NCBI RefSeq assembly: GCF_900112695.1
Contig: NZ_FOMT01000005.1
Span: 441,957-505,956 of the forward strand
Length of the DNA: 64,000 nt
DNA from: Paenibacillus catalpae
GTDB taxonomy: Bacteria > Bacillota > Bacilli > Paenibacillales > Paenibacillaceae
Reading direction: 5' to 3'
The translations under genes and the position numbers were made by a program. Shown piece by piece: positions 37,864 through 47,075 of this stretch (within the stretch, counting starts at the first letter, position 1; every line of letters starts with the position of its first letter). A model generated the notes under the pieces. It had not been told where the DNA came from, did not search any database, and worked only from the letters and a program-made list of their open reading frames with translations.

Positions 37864-38739
37864 ATGAATACGCTGGACCATATGAATCAAGCTTTGAAAT
37901 ATATTGAGGATCATTTGACCGAGGAGATTGATCTCAAGGAAGCGGCGAAGCGGGCGCTCTGCTCGGAATACCATTTCTCCAGGATGTTTTCTTTCCTGGC
38001 TGGAGTAAGCTTGTCTGAATATATCCGGCGAAGACGGCTAACGTTAGCGGCCTTTGATCTCATGAATACATCATCCAGAGTAATTGATGTTGCGGTCAAA
38101 TACGGTTATGCCTCCGCGGATTCCTTCAACAAAGCCTTCCAAGGCGTTCATGGAGTTACACCGTCTGAAGCAAGAACGCAAGGACAGTCACTGAAAGCTT
38201 TCCCTCGAATGTCCTTTCAATTAACGATATCAGGAGGAGACGAAATGAATTACCGGATTGAAGAAAAGGATGCATTCAGCATTGTTGGCCTTATGAAGCG
38301 GGTACCGATTGTATTTGAAGGAGTAAACCCTGAGATTGCTTCGATGTGGCAAAGTTTAAACGAAGAACGGATTAATCAGCTGAAAGCATTATCCAATGTG
38401 ACGCCAAAAGGACTGCTCAGCGCATCGGTTAACTTCTCCGAAGGGCGCATGGAGGAGAAAGGAGAGCTCGATCATTATATCGGAGTGGCAACATCTGCGG
38501 CATGTCCCGAGGATTTAAGCGAACTTAAGGTAGCGGCAGGAACCTGGGCCGTGTTTGAAGCAGTAGGTCCGTTCCCCGCAACTCTGCAAAATATATGGGG
38601 ACGCATCTACTCGGAGTGGTTCCCATCCTCGAATTACGAAGCGGCGAAAGGGCCGGAGATTTTGTGGAATGAGCATAAAGATGTCTCTTCGCCGACATTC
38701 CGGAGTGAGATCTGGATACCTGTTGTTCAGAGAGCCTAA
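37864..38739 (+). CDS. AraC family regulator with GyrI-like effector domain
   Basis: 291 residues from the ATG at 37864 with AGGAGGG at 37852-37858. The two helix-turn-helix units come first: [83 protein letters not shown]. After a linker comes a GyrI/SOUL-like domain ([20 protein letters not shown]... to [10 protein letters not shown]) that binds small hydrophobic ligands. This HTH-first order is that of Rob/BmrR-like multidrug regulators. No target is obvious next to it. Confidence 0.9.
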   Translation: MNTLDHMNQALKYIEDHLTEEIDLKEAAKRALCSEYHFSRMFSFLAGVSLSEYIRRRRLTLAAFDLMNTSSRVIDVAVKYGYASADSFNKAFQGVHGVTPSEARTQGQSLKAFPRMSFQLTISGGDEMNYRIEEKDAFSIVGLMKRVPIVFEGVNPEIASMWQSLNEERINQLKALSNVTPKGLLSASVNFSEGRMEEKGELDHYIGVATSAACPEDLSELKVAAGTWAVFEAVGPFPATLQNIWGRIYSEWFPSSNYEAAKGPEILWNEHKDVSSPTFRSEIWIPVVQRA

Positions 38740-38747
38740 ATAATATA

Positions 38748-38780
38748 AAGAAGAAGGGGATGAGTCCCCTTCTTCTTTAT
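38748..38780. terminator. Bidirectional terminator
   Basis: AAAGAAGAAGGGGA/TCCCCTTCTTCTTT, a 14-bp perfect stem with a four-base loop (TGAG), between the AraC gene and the convergent yjgB-like gene. Confidence 0.92.
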
Positions 38781-38791
38781 TTACTATCGAG

Positions 38792-39379
38792 TTACTTGAT
38801 CGTCTTGTTCACGAGGTTGATATGATCCAGCCCGGTTCCGCTCGTGCCATTGAAAATGAATTCCAGCTGGTACTTGCCGCGGACGTATGTGATTTTCTTC
38901 TGTGTGATCTTGCCTGACTTAATGAGGACCGATTCATTCGGAGCGCCCCAATTATGAACGAGCATGCGGACGGATATTCCGCCCAGATTAGTCTGGCGCT
39001 CGACATTGGTGCCGAAGTAGCGCATTTCCCGTATTTTACCCAGCTTGTAGTTTATGGCGTATCCAGGATGGCCCATTTCCGCATGATAAACGTCAAAGCC
39101 GTCAGCATCCTTGGCTGGAGACTCTGCTTTGCCAATCGTCTTGATGACTGTTTCGTGCGTGGTTTTGCCGATCGTAAAGCTGTGGAAATTCGGGAATTGG
39201 CCTTGAAGAGCCGGTTTATAGAAGCTCATCAGGGTTTGGAGAGCTTTTGTTTGTGAATCGACCGAAGCTGTTGTATCAGCTGCCGCGTAAGACGGGACGG
39301 TTCCTGCTGCGGATAAGACTAAAGTTCCTGCGGCAATCGTGGCAATCGCCGTTTTTTTCAAAGATGCATATAAGTTCAT
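38792..39379 (-). CDS. Secreted YjgB-like protein (DUF4309 family)
   Basis: 195 residues with a Sec signal peptide (LKKTAIATIAAGTLVLSAAGTVPSYAAA, cleavage after YAA near residue 33) and AGGAGG ribosome site. The mature part matches the YjgB/DUF4309 pattern: LMSFYKPALQGQFPNFHSFTIGKTTHETVIKTIGKAE, a repeat-like module around YHAEMGHPGYAINYKLGKIREMRYFG, and VRMLVHNWGAPNESVL. In Bacillus such proteins are extracellular and of unknown function, some linked to sporulation or stress. Confidence 0.85.
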   Translation of the reverse strand: MNLYASLKKTAIATIAAGTLVLSAAGTVPSYAAADTTASVDSQTKALQTLMSFYKPALQGQFPNFHSFTIGKTTHETVIKTIGKAESPAKDADGFDVYHAEMGHPGYAINYKLGKIREMRYFGTNVERQTNLGGISVRMLVHNWGAPNESVLIKSGKITQKKITYVRGKYQLEFIFNGTSGTGLDHINLVNKTIK

Positions 39380-39709
39380 GTGATTTTCCTCCTAAGTTGT
39401 CTGTGTATTTCAACATTCTTGACGCATGCTTGTTGCAATAGGTTGCGGGAAGATGAATAACAATAAATGGAATTGCTAGTTTAATAGCAGGTACCAGCCA
39501 TAATCGTCGATGGAACACCAAAGACCATTCCTTGATAAAGGAGCGGTCTTTTTCTTTCATAAACTTCTTAAATCTTGTCAACAGTATGATTGACAAAACC
39601 TCTTTTTCCTTTTGTTGTTCTGTCGGCAGGCTTGATTTACGATGATAGTGATCAGGCGGCACTGCCGGATTGATAAAAGAAAGCGATTTTATAGAGGAGG
39701 AACTCCAAT
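39380..39709. other. Intergenic control region between yjgB-like gene and mtlA
   Basis: No gene is supported in these 330 bases. They hold the AGGAGG and promoter side of the minus-strand yjgB-like gene, a hairpin with T-run at 39520-39555, a TTGACA at 39590-39595 without a matching -10 at standard spacing (consistent with activator-dependent control by MtlR), an inverted repeat CGGCAG/CTGCCG (39624-39629 with 39663-39668), and the mtlA ribosome site GAGGAGG near 39694-39700. Confidence 0.55.
39520..39555 (+). terminator. Orphan hairpin terminator upstream of mtlA
   Basis: AAAGACC (39520-39526) pairs with GGTCTTT (39545-39551), with inner CCTT-GATA-AAGG, followed by T-rich sequence. There is no plus-strand gene before it, so it may insulate mtlA or attenuate a leader transcript. 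Confidence 0.6.
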
Positions 39710-41197
39710 ATGCAGCAAGTGCAAAATAACTCTCCAACCGGAGGTATTCGGGTGGGAGTACAGAAATTTGGACGTTTTCTAAGCGGTATGGTTATGCCCA
39801 ATATTGGTGCTTTTATAGCATGGGGAATCATAACGGCTTTGTTCATTCCTACGGGATGGCTGCCAAATGAAACCCTTGCAAAGCTTGTTGATCCGATTAT
39901 TAAATATCTGCTCCCACTGCTGATCGGTTATACCGGCGGCACGATGGTTCATAAGCAGCGCGGCGGTGTAATTGGTGCTCTAATGACAATGGGCATTATC
40001 GTCGGTACGGAGATCCCGATGTTCCTTGGAGCTATGATTTGCGGACCACTCGCCGCATGGGTGCTGAAGCAATTCGATAAATCGATCGAGGGGAAAATCA
40101 AGTCCGGCTTTGAAATGCTGGTGAACAACTTCTCGCTTGGCATTATCGGCGCCATACTTACCTTAATTTCTTATTCCGGTGTTGGACCCGTAATCGAACA
40201 ACTTACCAAGATTTTATCGGATGGCGTGGAATTCCTGGTTAATCATAACTTGATCCCGCTGGCCAACGTTATTATTGAACCTGCAAAAATTCTGTTCCTT
40301 AACAATGCCATTAACCATGGCGTGCTGAGTCCAATTGCATTAGAAGAAGCTTCCCGTACCGGCAAGTCCATTCTATTCATGCTCGAGTCCAATCCAGGAC
40401 CGGGACTTGGCATCCTGCTTGCCTACATGATTGCAGGGCGAGGTACTGCGAAGCAATCCGCTTCCGGCGCAGCGATTATCCATTTCTTCGGTGGGATTCA
40501 TGAGATTTACTTCCCGTATATTCTGATGAATCCGCGTTTGATTTTGGCTGTGATTGCTGGCGGCGTAACCGGTACCTTGACGTTCTCGATGTTTGGCGCA
40601 GGCCTTGTCGCACCGCCTTCTCCGGGCAGTATCTTTGCTTATGTTGCAATGGCTCCAAAAGGCGGCCTTCTTGCAGCCTTGAGCGGTGTAGTAACTGCCG
40701 CCATTGTCTCGTTTATTGTCGCGGCTCTGCTGCTCAAGACGTCCAAGAAAGAAGTCGAGGCTGATGACGAGCTTGAAGAGGCTTCGGCAAAAATGAAACA
40801 AATGAAGGCGGCTGGCAACACGGCTGCTGCAGCAAATGCGGTTGCCGTAAATGCACCTTCGGATGCGGGCGAACAAGCCGTACAATCTACTGAGGCTGCG
40901 AATAATACGCTCAAAGCCAAAGAGGATGTTCAAAAAATCGTCTTCTCATGCGATGCCGGCATGGGTTCGAGCGCAATGGGGGCCTCAATTCTTCGCAAGA
41001 AGATGAAAGCCGCCGGTTCGGACGTGACCGTCATCAATACGGCTATCAGCGATATTCCCGGCGATGCCGACATCGTTATCACGCACAAAACGCTGACAGA
41101 GCGGGCAATAATTCAGGCACCAAATGCTGAGCATATCTCGATTGATAATTTCTTGAAAAGCCCGGAGTACGACAAGCTTGTAGACCGGCTTTCGTAA
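39710..41197 (+). CDS. mtlA: PTS mannitol transporter, EIICB component
   Basis: 495 residues. The IIC part (residues 1-350) has the mannitol-specific membrane pattern: GRFLSGMVMPNIGAFIAWGIITALFIPTGWLPNETL, LIGYTGGTMVHKQRGGVIGALMTMGIIVGTEIPMFLGAMICGPLAAWVLK and FFGGIHEIYFPYILMNPRLILAV with the conserved GGIHEIYFPY. After an Ala-rich linker, IIB carries the phosphorylated cysteine C414 in FSCDAGMGSSAMGA. It imports mannitol as mannitol-1-phosphate. Unlike E. coli MtlA it lacks a fused IIA, which is the separate mtlF. First gene of the operon. Confidence 0.97.
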   Translation: MQQVQNNSPTGGIRVGVQKFGRFLSGMVMPNIGAFIAWGIITALFIPTGWLPNETLAKLVDPIIKYLLPLLIGYTGGTMVHKQRGGVIGALMTMGIIVGTEIPMFLGAMICGPLAAWVLKQFDKSIEGKIKSGFEMLVNNFSLGIIGAILTLISYSGVGPVIEQLTKILSDGVEFLVNHNLIPLANVIIEPAKILFLNNAINHGVLSPIALEEASRTGKSILFMLESNPGPGLGILLAYMIAGRGTAKQSASGAAIIHFFGGIHEIYFPYILMNPRLILAVIAGGVTGTLTFSMFGAGLVAPPSPGSIFAYVAMAPKGGLLAALSGVVTAAIVSFIVAALLLKTSKKEVEADDELEEASAKMKQMKAAGNTAAAANAVAVNAPSDAGEQAVQSTEAANNTLKAKEDVQKIVFSCDAGMGSSAMGASILRKKMKAAGSDVTVINTAISDIPGDADIVITHKTLTERAIIQAPNAEHISIDNFLKSPEYDKLVDRLS

Positions 41198-41282
41198 TGG
41201 ATCCTATCTCATCAAGGCTGCCTGCGCTGGAGATTATTTTCCGGCGCCGGGGCCATTCTATCGTTATAGGAAGGTTTTGTAA

Positions 41283-43364
41283 ATGCGTATATCCAGCCGG
41301 TCCCGCCGTATTCTAGAGCTGCTGCTACGGAATGATCAAGATCTGACAGCGGCTCAAATTGCGATTGAGATTCAGGTTAGTTCAAGAACGGTTCATCGTG
41401 AATTGGAAGCGGTCGAGGACATTCTGCGCGCGGAAGGTGTTGAACTGGTCAAGAAATCGGGTTCAGGCATACGGCTGCAGGGTGATAAGGCTGCGCTTAA
41501 CAGATTAGCCCAGCTCGTCACCGTGTCGGAGGATATCGAGCTTTCTCAAGAGGAAAGACAAATTTACCTGTTATGTTTACTTCTCGAGAGCGCTCAGCCG
41601 GTCAAACTATTCACATTGGCGCATGAGTTGAAGGTAACGATGCCTACCGTAGCGCATGATCTGGATGAACTTGACGAATGGGTGCGAAAATTCGAGGTGA
41701 CTTTGACCCGCAGAAGGGGATATGGCATAGAGCTTTCCGGTCGGGAAGAGCAGCTGCGAGAGATGATCCGTCAGGTCATTAAGTCACGGTTTGACGATAC
41801 GGAACTGATCTCAAGCCGTAACGAGCTCCCGGTTCATCCGCTTGACCGTCGTTTGTTTGCTATTGCAGGCCAATCGGAAATAGAAGCCGTAGAGAAGATC
41901 TTATGGAGATGGGAAGAACATGGGGGCAGCCGCTTAAGCGAAGATGCCTATACAGATTTGCTGCTCAGGCTGTCTATTGCCCTGCAGCGGATCCGGGCGG
42001 GAAAAACGATTAAGGCATTTTCCGCCGTTTATCAGGGTAATAGCTTGGCAGTACCTCATGAGTCTGATGCCGTGTACCTCACCAATCGGTTAGCGGAGCT
42101 GACGAAACAAGATTTTACCCCTGAGGAGACGGCTTATATAGGCAGGCTGCTTCGTTCAGCTCAGACAGAAGATCTCTCCGTGCTGCCGGCGGATGACCTG
42201 GCTTTAACCGAGATGGTGCGTTCTCTTATTGAACACGTCCAGAACGCAGGCGGGGCCGATTACAATAAGGATCGTTCTTTGCGGGATGGGCTGATCCTTC
42301 ATTTGAAGGATGCCCTGCAGCGGCTGAACGAGGGGACGACAATTCGCAATCCGCTTCTTGATCAGATAAAGAAGGACTATAAATCGTTGTTTGGCATCGT
42401 TCGCAAAGCGGCAAATGAGATTCTCTCTGATGTTGTTGTTCCGGATGAGGAGGTCGGCTTCCTGGTCATGCATTTCGGAGCATCGCTGGAGCGGCTGAAG
42501 CAGCTGCGGCACAATGTTCGCGCTATTCTGGTCTGCTCCAGCGGAATCGGATCCTCCAAGCTGCTGCAGATCCGTCTGCAGAAGGAGCTGCCGGAGATTC
42601 ATATCGCAGACCGCGTGTCTTGGTATGAAGCTTCACGGACGGAGAAAGAAAAATACGATCTGATAATTTCTACGGTGGATTTGCCTCTTGCCAGTGAGGA
42701 ATATATCAAGGTCAGCCCACTCTTGACGCAGGCAGAGGCGGATAGGCTGCGGTCGTTTATCCATATCGGACTTGACCATTCTCGAGAGAGCATCCTTGTC
42801 AAGGAAGAGAAGACCGGCGGAGAAGCCTCGAATTTTGATCAATTAGTAAGTCTTAAGACCACGCTAGACGAGATGGTCAGTCTGATTGGGCGCTTTGAGG
42901 TCGTGCAAATCAAGGAACAGAGCGGAGATTTGCCCGTTATTCTGCATGAAGCCTGCTCGCATGAAGAAGCAAAAGGCGTGCTTGCGGATGCTGGCATGGC
43001 AGCACAGCGGCTTATACAGCGCGAACAAAGCGGCAGTCAGATGATACCGGGAACGGAGGTTGCCTTATTTCATACCCGTGGTGAAGAGATTATGCGTTCT
43101 TCGCTGTCTTTATACAGATTAGAAAGTCCACTTATCGTCGAAGCGGCATCGCCGTCGCAGCTAAGTCATTTCTTGTTAATGCTGGCACCTCGAACGTTAT
43201 CCAAGGAAGTGCTTGAGGTATTAAGCGAAATAAGCGCCATGCTGCTTGATACGGTCATGATTAATTTGCTTGAGGCCGGAAATGAGGCAGAAATTCGCGA
43301 TTATTTAACGATACATCTTAGATTATTTTTCAATATAAAAGCGGAAGCGAGTGACGTAAAATGA
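41283..43364 (+). CDS. mtlR: Mannitol operon activator MtlR (PRD-containing)
   Basis: 693 residues. Two N-terminal helix-turn-helix units (LTAAQIAIEIQVSSRTVHRELEAVEDIL and KLFTLAHELKVTMPTVAHDLDELDEWV) precede two PTS regulation domains with phosphorylatable histidines, then an EIIB-like module with the cysteine in ILVCSSGIGSSKLLQIRLQ and an EIIA-like module with ALFHTRGEE. HPr phosphorylates the PRDs to activate, and MtlA/MtlF phosphorylation states tune it, so the protein senses both mannitol flux and energy status. It is encoded between mtlA and mtlF and overlaps mtlF by ATGA. Confidence 0.95.
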   Translation: MRISSRSRRILELLLRNDQDLTAAQIAIEIQVSSRTVHRELEAVEDILRAEGVELVKKSGSGIRLQGDKAALNRLAQLVTVSEDIELSQEERQIYLLCLLLESAQPVKLFTLAHELKVTMPTVAHDLDELDEWVRKFEVTLTRRRGYGIELSGREEQLREMIRQVIKSRFDDTELISSRNELPVHPLDRRLFAIAGQSEIEAVEKILWRWEEHGGSRLSEDAYTDLLLRLSIALQRIRAGKTIKAFSAVYQGNSLAVPHESDAVYLTNRLAELTKQDFTPEETAYIGRLLRSAQTEDLSVLPADDLALTEMVRSLIEHVQNAGGADYNKDRSLRDGLILHLKDALQRLNEGTTIRNPLLDQIKKDYKSLFGIVRKAANEILSDVVVPDEEVGFLVMHFGASLERLKQLRHNVRAILVCSSGIGSSKLLQIRLQKELPEIHIADRVSWYEASRTEKEKYDLIISTVDLPLASEEYIKVSPLLTQAEADRLRSFIHIGLDHSRESILVKEEKTGGEASNFDQLVSLKTTLDEMVSLIGRFEVVQIKEQSGDLPVILHEACSHEEAKGVLADAGMAAQRLIQREQSGSQMIPGTEVALFHTRGEEIMRSSLSLYRLESPLIVEAASPSQLSHFLLMLAPRTLSKEVLEVLSEISAMLLDTVMINLLEAGNEAEIRDYLTIHLRLFFNIKAEASDVK

Positions 43365-43795
43365 GTATTTTGTCTATAGATAAAGTGAAATTGAATGCAG
43401 CGGTAAAGGACAAATACGAAGCTGTTCGTATGGCCGGTCAATTGCTGGTGGACGCGGGACATGCTGAACAAAGTTATGTTGAAAGCATGGTTGCCCGTGA
43501 ACAATCTCTCTCCACTTATATGGGTGGCGGCCTTGCTATTCCCCACGGGACAAATGAATCAAAAGGCTTCATTAAGTCGACAGGCTTGTCCATCGTTCAA
43601 ATTCCGGAAGGTGTGGACTTTGGCGAAGGAAACATTGCGCATCTGATCATCGGAATTGCGGCTTCAGGCGACGATCATCTGGATATTCTTACGAATGTAG
43701 CGATGATTTGCTCCGATGATGACAGTCTGGAACGGATCTTGAAAGCTTCCACTGTTGAAGAAATGATCGAAATCTTCGAAAGCGGGATGGAATAA
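43361..43795 (+). CDS. mtlF: PTS mannitol EIIA component
   Basis: 144 residues. The active histidine H62 is in GGGLAIPHGTNESK, the EIIA-mannitol/fructose signature, followed by IVQIPEGVDFGEGNIAHLIIGIAASGDDHLDIL. It carries phosphate from HPr to C414 of MtlA. The ATG overlaps the mtlR stop (ATGA) and its own TAA overlaps the mtlD ATG (TAATG), so translation of mtlR, mtlF and mtlD is probably coupled. Confidence 0.97.
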   Translation: MSILSIDKVKLNAAVKDKYEAVRMAGQLLVDAGHAEQSYVESMVAREQSLSTYMGGGLAIPHGTNESKGFIKSTGLSIVQIPEGVDFGEGNIAHLIIGIAASGDDHLDILTNVAMICSDDDSLERILKASTVEEMIEIFESGME

Positions 43796-44946
43796 TGAAA
43801 GCTTTGCATTTTGGAGCAGGCAACATTGGACGCGGATTTATAGGATTGCTTCTGTCGCAATCGGGATATGAAGTGATCTTCTCCGACGTGAACCAGGCGC
43901 TTGTCGCCGAATTACAGCAGCGCGGAGCCTATACGGTGACACTGGCGAATGCAGCCAAGGATCAGCTGCAGGTAAAAGGCGTAACGGCCATTGACGGGAC
44001 GAGAATTGAAGAGGTGGCGGCAGCGGTGGCAGAAGCCGATTTGGTGACCACAGCCGTTGGCGTCAATATCTTAAAGCATATTGCCGCGGGTATTGCCCGC
44101 GGTATCGAGAAGCGAATGGAGAGCGGGAAGGGTCGGCTGCATATTATCGCTTGCGAGAATGCGATAGGCGGCAGCACTCAATTGAAAGAGCATGTATATG
44201 GGCATCTGGATGAAGCGACAAAAGCGAAGGCGACCGAATGGATTGCGTTTCCAGATGCGGCTGTAGACCGGATCGTTCCGATCCAGCATCATGAGGACCT
44301 TCTTGCGGTAACGGTTGAGCCGTTCTATGAGTGGGTTATAGACGAATCGGCGATGTTCGATGGGTACAAACCGGTTGAAGGGGTCCATTACGTCAGCAAT
44401 CTAATGCCATACATCGAGCGCAAATTGTTCACTGTAAATACGGGACACTGCGCTGCAGCGTACTTGGGAAGCCTGAAAGGATACGAGACGATTCAGCAGG
44501 CAATGGCCGATGAGGTCATCACAGGCGAAGTGAAGGCGACGCTGAAGGAAACGGGCGCTGTTTTGGTTGCCCAATACGGCTTCGATAAAACAGAGCATGA
44601 TCAGTATATCGAGAAAATTATCGGTCGATTCCGTAATGATCAGCTGACTGACGAGGTCACCCGCGTCGGACGGTCGCCTATCCGCAAGCTGTCGCCCAAT
44701 GACCGGCTTGTGAAGCCTGCTTTACAAGCCCATGAGCAAGGCATGAAGCCTGCGCAATTGGCGAAAGTGATGGCGGCGGCGCTTTGCTTCCATAACTCCG
44801 ATGATCCGGAAGCTGCCGAGCTGCAGCAATCAATCAAGGAGAAGGGTGTCGGACAAACCATTTCGGACTATACCTCTATTCCGGAGGGACATCCGGTCTA
44901 TGAATTGATCATGAAGAGCTACGATGCCCTTGCAGACCAGGCTTAA
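43795..44946 (+). CDS. mtlD: Mannitol-1-phosphate 5-dehydrogenase
   Basis: 383 residues, the normal MtlD length. N-terminal NAD site MKALHFGAGNIGRGFIGLLLSQSGYEVIFSDV, then ACENAIGGSTQLKEHV, AFPDAAVDRIVPIQHHEDLLAVTVEPFYEWVID, and the catalytic lysine region YIERKLFTVNTGHCAAAYLG. It oxidises mannitol-1-phosphate to fructose-6-phosphate with NAD. Cytosolic. It follows mtlF with a one-base overlap and precedes ptsI by 34 bases. Confidence 0.97.
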   Translation: MKALHFGAGNIGRGFIGLLLSQSGYEVIFSDVNQALVAELQQRGAYTVTLANAAKDQLQVKGVTAIDGTRIEEVAAAVAEADLVTTAVGVNILKHIAAGIARGIEKRMESGKGRLHIIACENAIGGSTQLKEHVYGHLDEATKAKATEWIAFPDAAVDRIVPIQHHEDLLAVTVEPFYEWVIDESAMFDGYKPVEGVHYVSNLMPYIERKLFTVNTGHCAAAYLGSLKGYETIQQAMADEVITGEVKATLKETGAVLVAQYGFDKTEHDQYIEKIIGRFRNDQLTDEVTRVGRSPIRKLSPNDRLVKPALQAHEQGMKPAQLAKVMAAALCFHNSDDPEAAELQQSIKEKGVGQTISDYTSIPEGHPVYELIMKSYDALADQA

Positions 44947-44980
44947 GATGAGAAAAACAAACAGTAGAGAGGTATATCGT

Positions 44981-46699
44981 ATGGCAAATCTAATTACCGG
45001 TGTCGCAGCATCACCCGGAATAGCAATCGCTAGGGCATTCCGGTTCACTACGACGCCTTATATCCCGCAGCAGCAAACCATAGTGGACGCTAAAGCGGAG
45101 GCGGAGCGCTTCCGGCAGGCGATCGAAAAAGCCAAAAGCGAGATTGATGAAATTCGCTTATTAACCGAGCAAAGACTAGGCGCGCAAAAAGCGGAAATTT
45201 TTGAAGCGCATCTTTTTCTGCTGGAAGACCCCGATCTTGTGGATTCGGTGCTCGACAAAATTGCTGATGACAAATCTAGCGCGGAATACGCTTTATACGA
45301 AGTGACAGCAGGCGTTGTAGAGATGCTTCTTGAGCTGGACAATGAAATGGTTCGCGAGCGTGCGGCCGATGTGAAAGACGTATCCGGGCGGCTGATGAGC
45401 CACTTGATCGGCAAGCCGTATGCCTCTTTGACCGGTATTACTGAGGAAACGATCATTTTGGCCGAGGACTTGACGCCTTCGGATACCGCGCAGCTGGATC
45501 TGAATTATGTCCGCGGCTTTGTTACGGAAATCGGCAGCCGCACCTCACACTCCGCCATTATGGCCCGTTCGCTTGAGATCCCTGCGATTGTTGGCGCAGG
45601 GGCGGCAGCCGCAACGGTTGCTGATGGAGCCTTGGTCATTATGGATGCAGCGGAAGGCATAGTGATTGTCGATCCTTCGGAGGAAGTGCTGGCCCAGTAT
45701 CAGGAGAAAAAGAAGCAATATGATGATCGCAGAGTACAGCTGAAACGTCTGGCGCAGCAGCCTTCCGTTACGGCGGATGGGGAGCATCTTGAACTCGCGG
45801 CTAACATTGGCAGCATCGAGGATCTGGATAAAGTGCTGGAGAACGGCGCAGACGGCGTTGGTTTGTTCCGCACGGAGTTTCTCTATATGGGACGAAGTTC
45901 CTTTCCGACGGAAGAGGAGCAATTCCAAATTTATAAGCATGTGCTTGAGAAATTAAACGGCAAGCGCGTCGTTATTCGTACGCTTGATATCGGTGGAGAC
46001 AAGGAGCTTCCTTACCTGGAGCTGCCGAAAGAAAGCAATCCGTTCCTAGGACTTCGCGCGCTGCGGCTATGCCTAACGCGGGAAGACTTGTTCCGCACCC
46101 AGCTCCGGGCATTGCTGCGGGCTAGCGTATTCGGCAAGCTGAATATTATGTTCCCGATGATTGCGGTACTGAGCGAGCTTCGTGAAGCGAAACGTATTCT
46201 TGAGGAAGAACGCATGAAACTGGAGCAGGAAGGGATTCAAGTGTCCAACTCTATCGAGGTAGGCATGATGATCGAGATTCCGGCCGCTGCAATCGGTGCT
46301 GATCATTTCGCGAAGGAAGTGGATTTCTTCAGCATCGGCACAAACGATCTGATTCAGTACACGATGGCGGCAGACCGCATGAATGAATCGGTGGCTTACC
46401 TGTATCAGCCCTATCATCCTTCCATCTTAAGGCTCGTTAATATGGTTATCAAAGCAGCCGATCAGGCGGGCATTTGGACGGGCATGTGCGGCGAAATGGC
46501 AGGTGACCAAACGGCAATTCCGCTTCTTCTCGGGATGGGACTAAAAGAGTTCAGCATGAGTGCCGGTTCCATATTGCCTGCACGCGAGCTGGTTGGCCTT
46601 TTGTCCAAGCAGGAATGGTCATCCCTGTCGGCAGAAGCTTTCGCCATGAGTACGCAGGAAGAAGTACAACAATTTGTAAAGCAAAGGAGACCACTATAA
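44981..46699 (+). CDS. ptsI: PTS enzyme I (phosphoenolpyruvate-protein phosphotransferase)
   Basis: 572 residues from the ATG at 44981 (GAGAGG upstream); an in-frame ATG at 44924 lies inside mtlD. The HPr-binding and phospho-histidine domain has H190 in GSRTSHSAIMARSLEIPAIVG, matching H189 of B. subtilis EI. The PEP-binding barrel has VGLFRTEFLYM, LDIGGDKELPYL, NPFLGLRALR, SIGTNDLIQYTMAADR and GMCGEMAGD with the catalytic cysteine. It starts every PTS phosphate relay. It is placed in the mannitol operon instead of a separate ptsHI operon; its stop overlaps the ptsH start. Confidence 0.96.
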   Translation: MANLITGVAASPGIAIARAFRFTTTPYIPQQQTIVDAKAEAERFRQAIEKAKSEIDEIRLLTEQRLGAQKAEIFEAHLFLLEDPDLVDSVLDKIADDKSSAEYALYEVTAGVVEMLLELDNEMVRERAADVKDVSGRLMSHLIGKPYASLTGITEETIILAEDLTPSDTAQLDLNYVRGFVTEIGSRTSHSAIMARSLEIPAIVGAGAAAATVADGALVIMDAAEGIVIVDPSEEVLAQYQEKKKQYDDRRVQLKRLAQQPSVTADGEHLELAANIGSIEDLDKVLENGADGVGLFRTEFLYMGRSSFPTEEEQFQIYKHVLEKLNGKRVVIRTLDIGGDKELPYLELPKESNPFLGLRALRLCLTREDLFRTQLRALLRASVFGKLNIMFPMIAVLSELREAKRILEEERMKLEQEGIQVSNSIEVGMMIEIPAAAIGADHFAKEVDFFSIGTNDLIQYTMAADRMNESVAYLYQPYHPSILRLVNMVIKAADQAGIWTGMCGEMAGDQTAIPLLLGMGLKEFSMSAGSILPARELVGLLSKQEWSSLSAEAFAMSTQEEVQQFVKQRRPL

Positions 46700-46962
46700 T
46701 GCTATCGCAAACGTATACTGTCATTCATCCGTCGGGGTTCCATGCCCGTCCGTCGAAGCTTTTTGTTCAAGCGGCAACGGAGTTTCCTTGCAGCGTCAAG
46801 CTGATTAAAGGCACAAAAAAAGTGAACGGCAAAAGCTCGCTGGGCTTGTTGACTTTGGGCCTGGCAAACGGCGACGAGGTTACGCTGGAAGTGGACGGAG
46901 AGCGTGAGGAAGAGGCGCTTAATGTACTGGGCGCCATGTTAACCAAGATTTACGAAGAATAG
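46699..46962 (+). CDS. ptsH: Phosphocarrier protein HPr
   Basis: 87 residues from the ATG at 46699, which overlaps the ptsI stop (TAATG). H15 is in GFHARPSKLFVQAA, the EI phosphorylation site, and S46 in VNGKSSLGLL matches the HPr kinase site that drives CcpA control, so this is HPr rather than the H15-less Crh. The stretch after S46 (SLGLLTLGL in place of the common IMGVMSLG) is a little unusual. Last gene of the mtl-pts operon; no clear terminator follows, and 46963-47075 shows no other gene. Confidence 0.93.
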   Translation: MLSQTYTVIHPSGFHARPSKLFVQAATEFPCSVKLIKGTKKVNGKSSLGLLTLGLANGDEVTLEVDGEREEEALNVLGAMLTKIYEE

Positions 46963-47075
46963 CGTGACGATCCCCCCATTAAAGATTAAACAATAAATAC
47001 ACAGGTTGTTGTAGCTGAGCGGGAATGCTACCCTATCTCTGAAACTCGCAAGTTTTAGAAAGGGGAAGAAAGCAC

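Noticed and set aside
41198-41282. Possible terminator between mtlA and mtlR
   Set aside because: GC-rich inverted sequence is present but there is no T-run after a stable stem, and the genes read as one operon.
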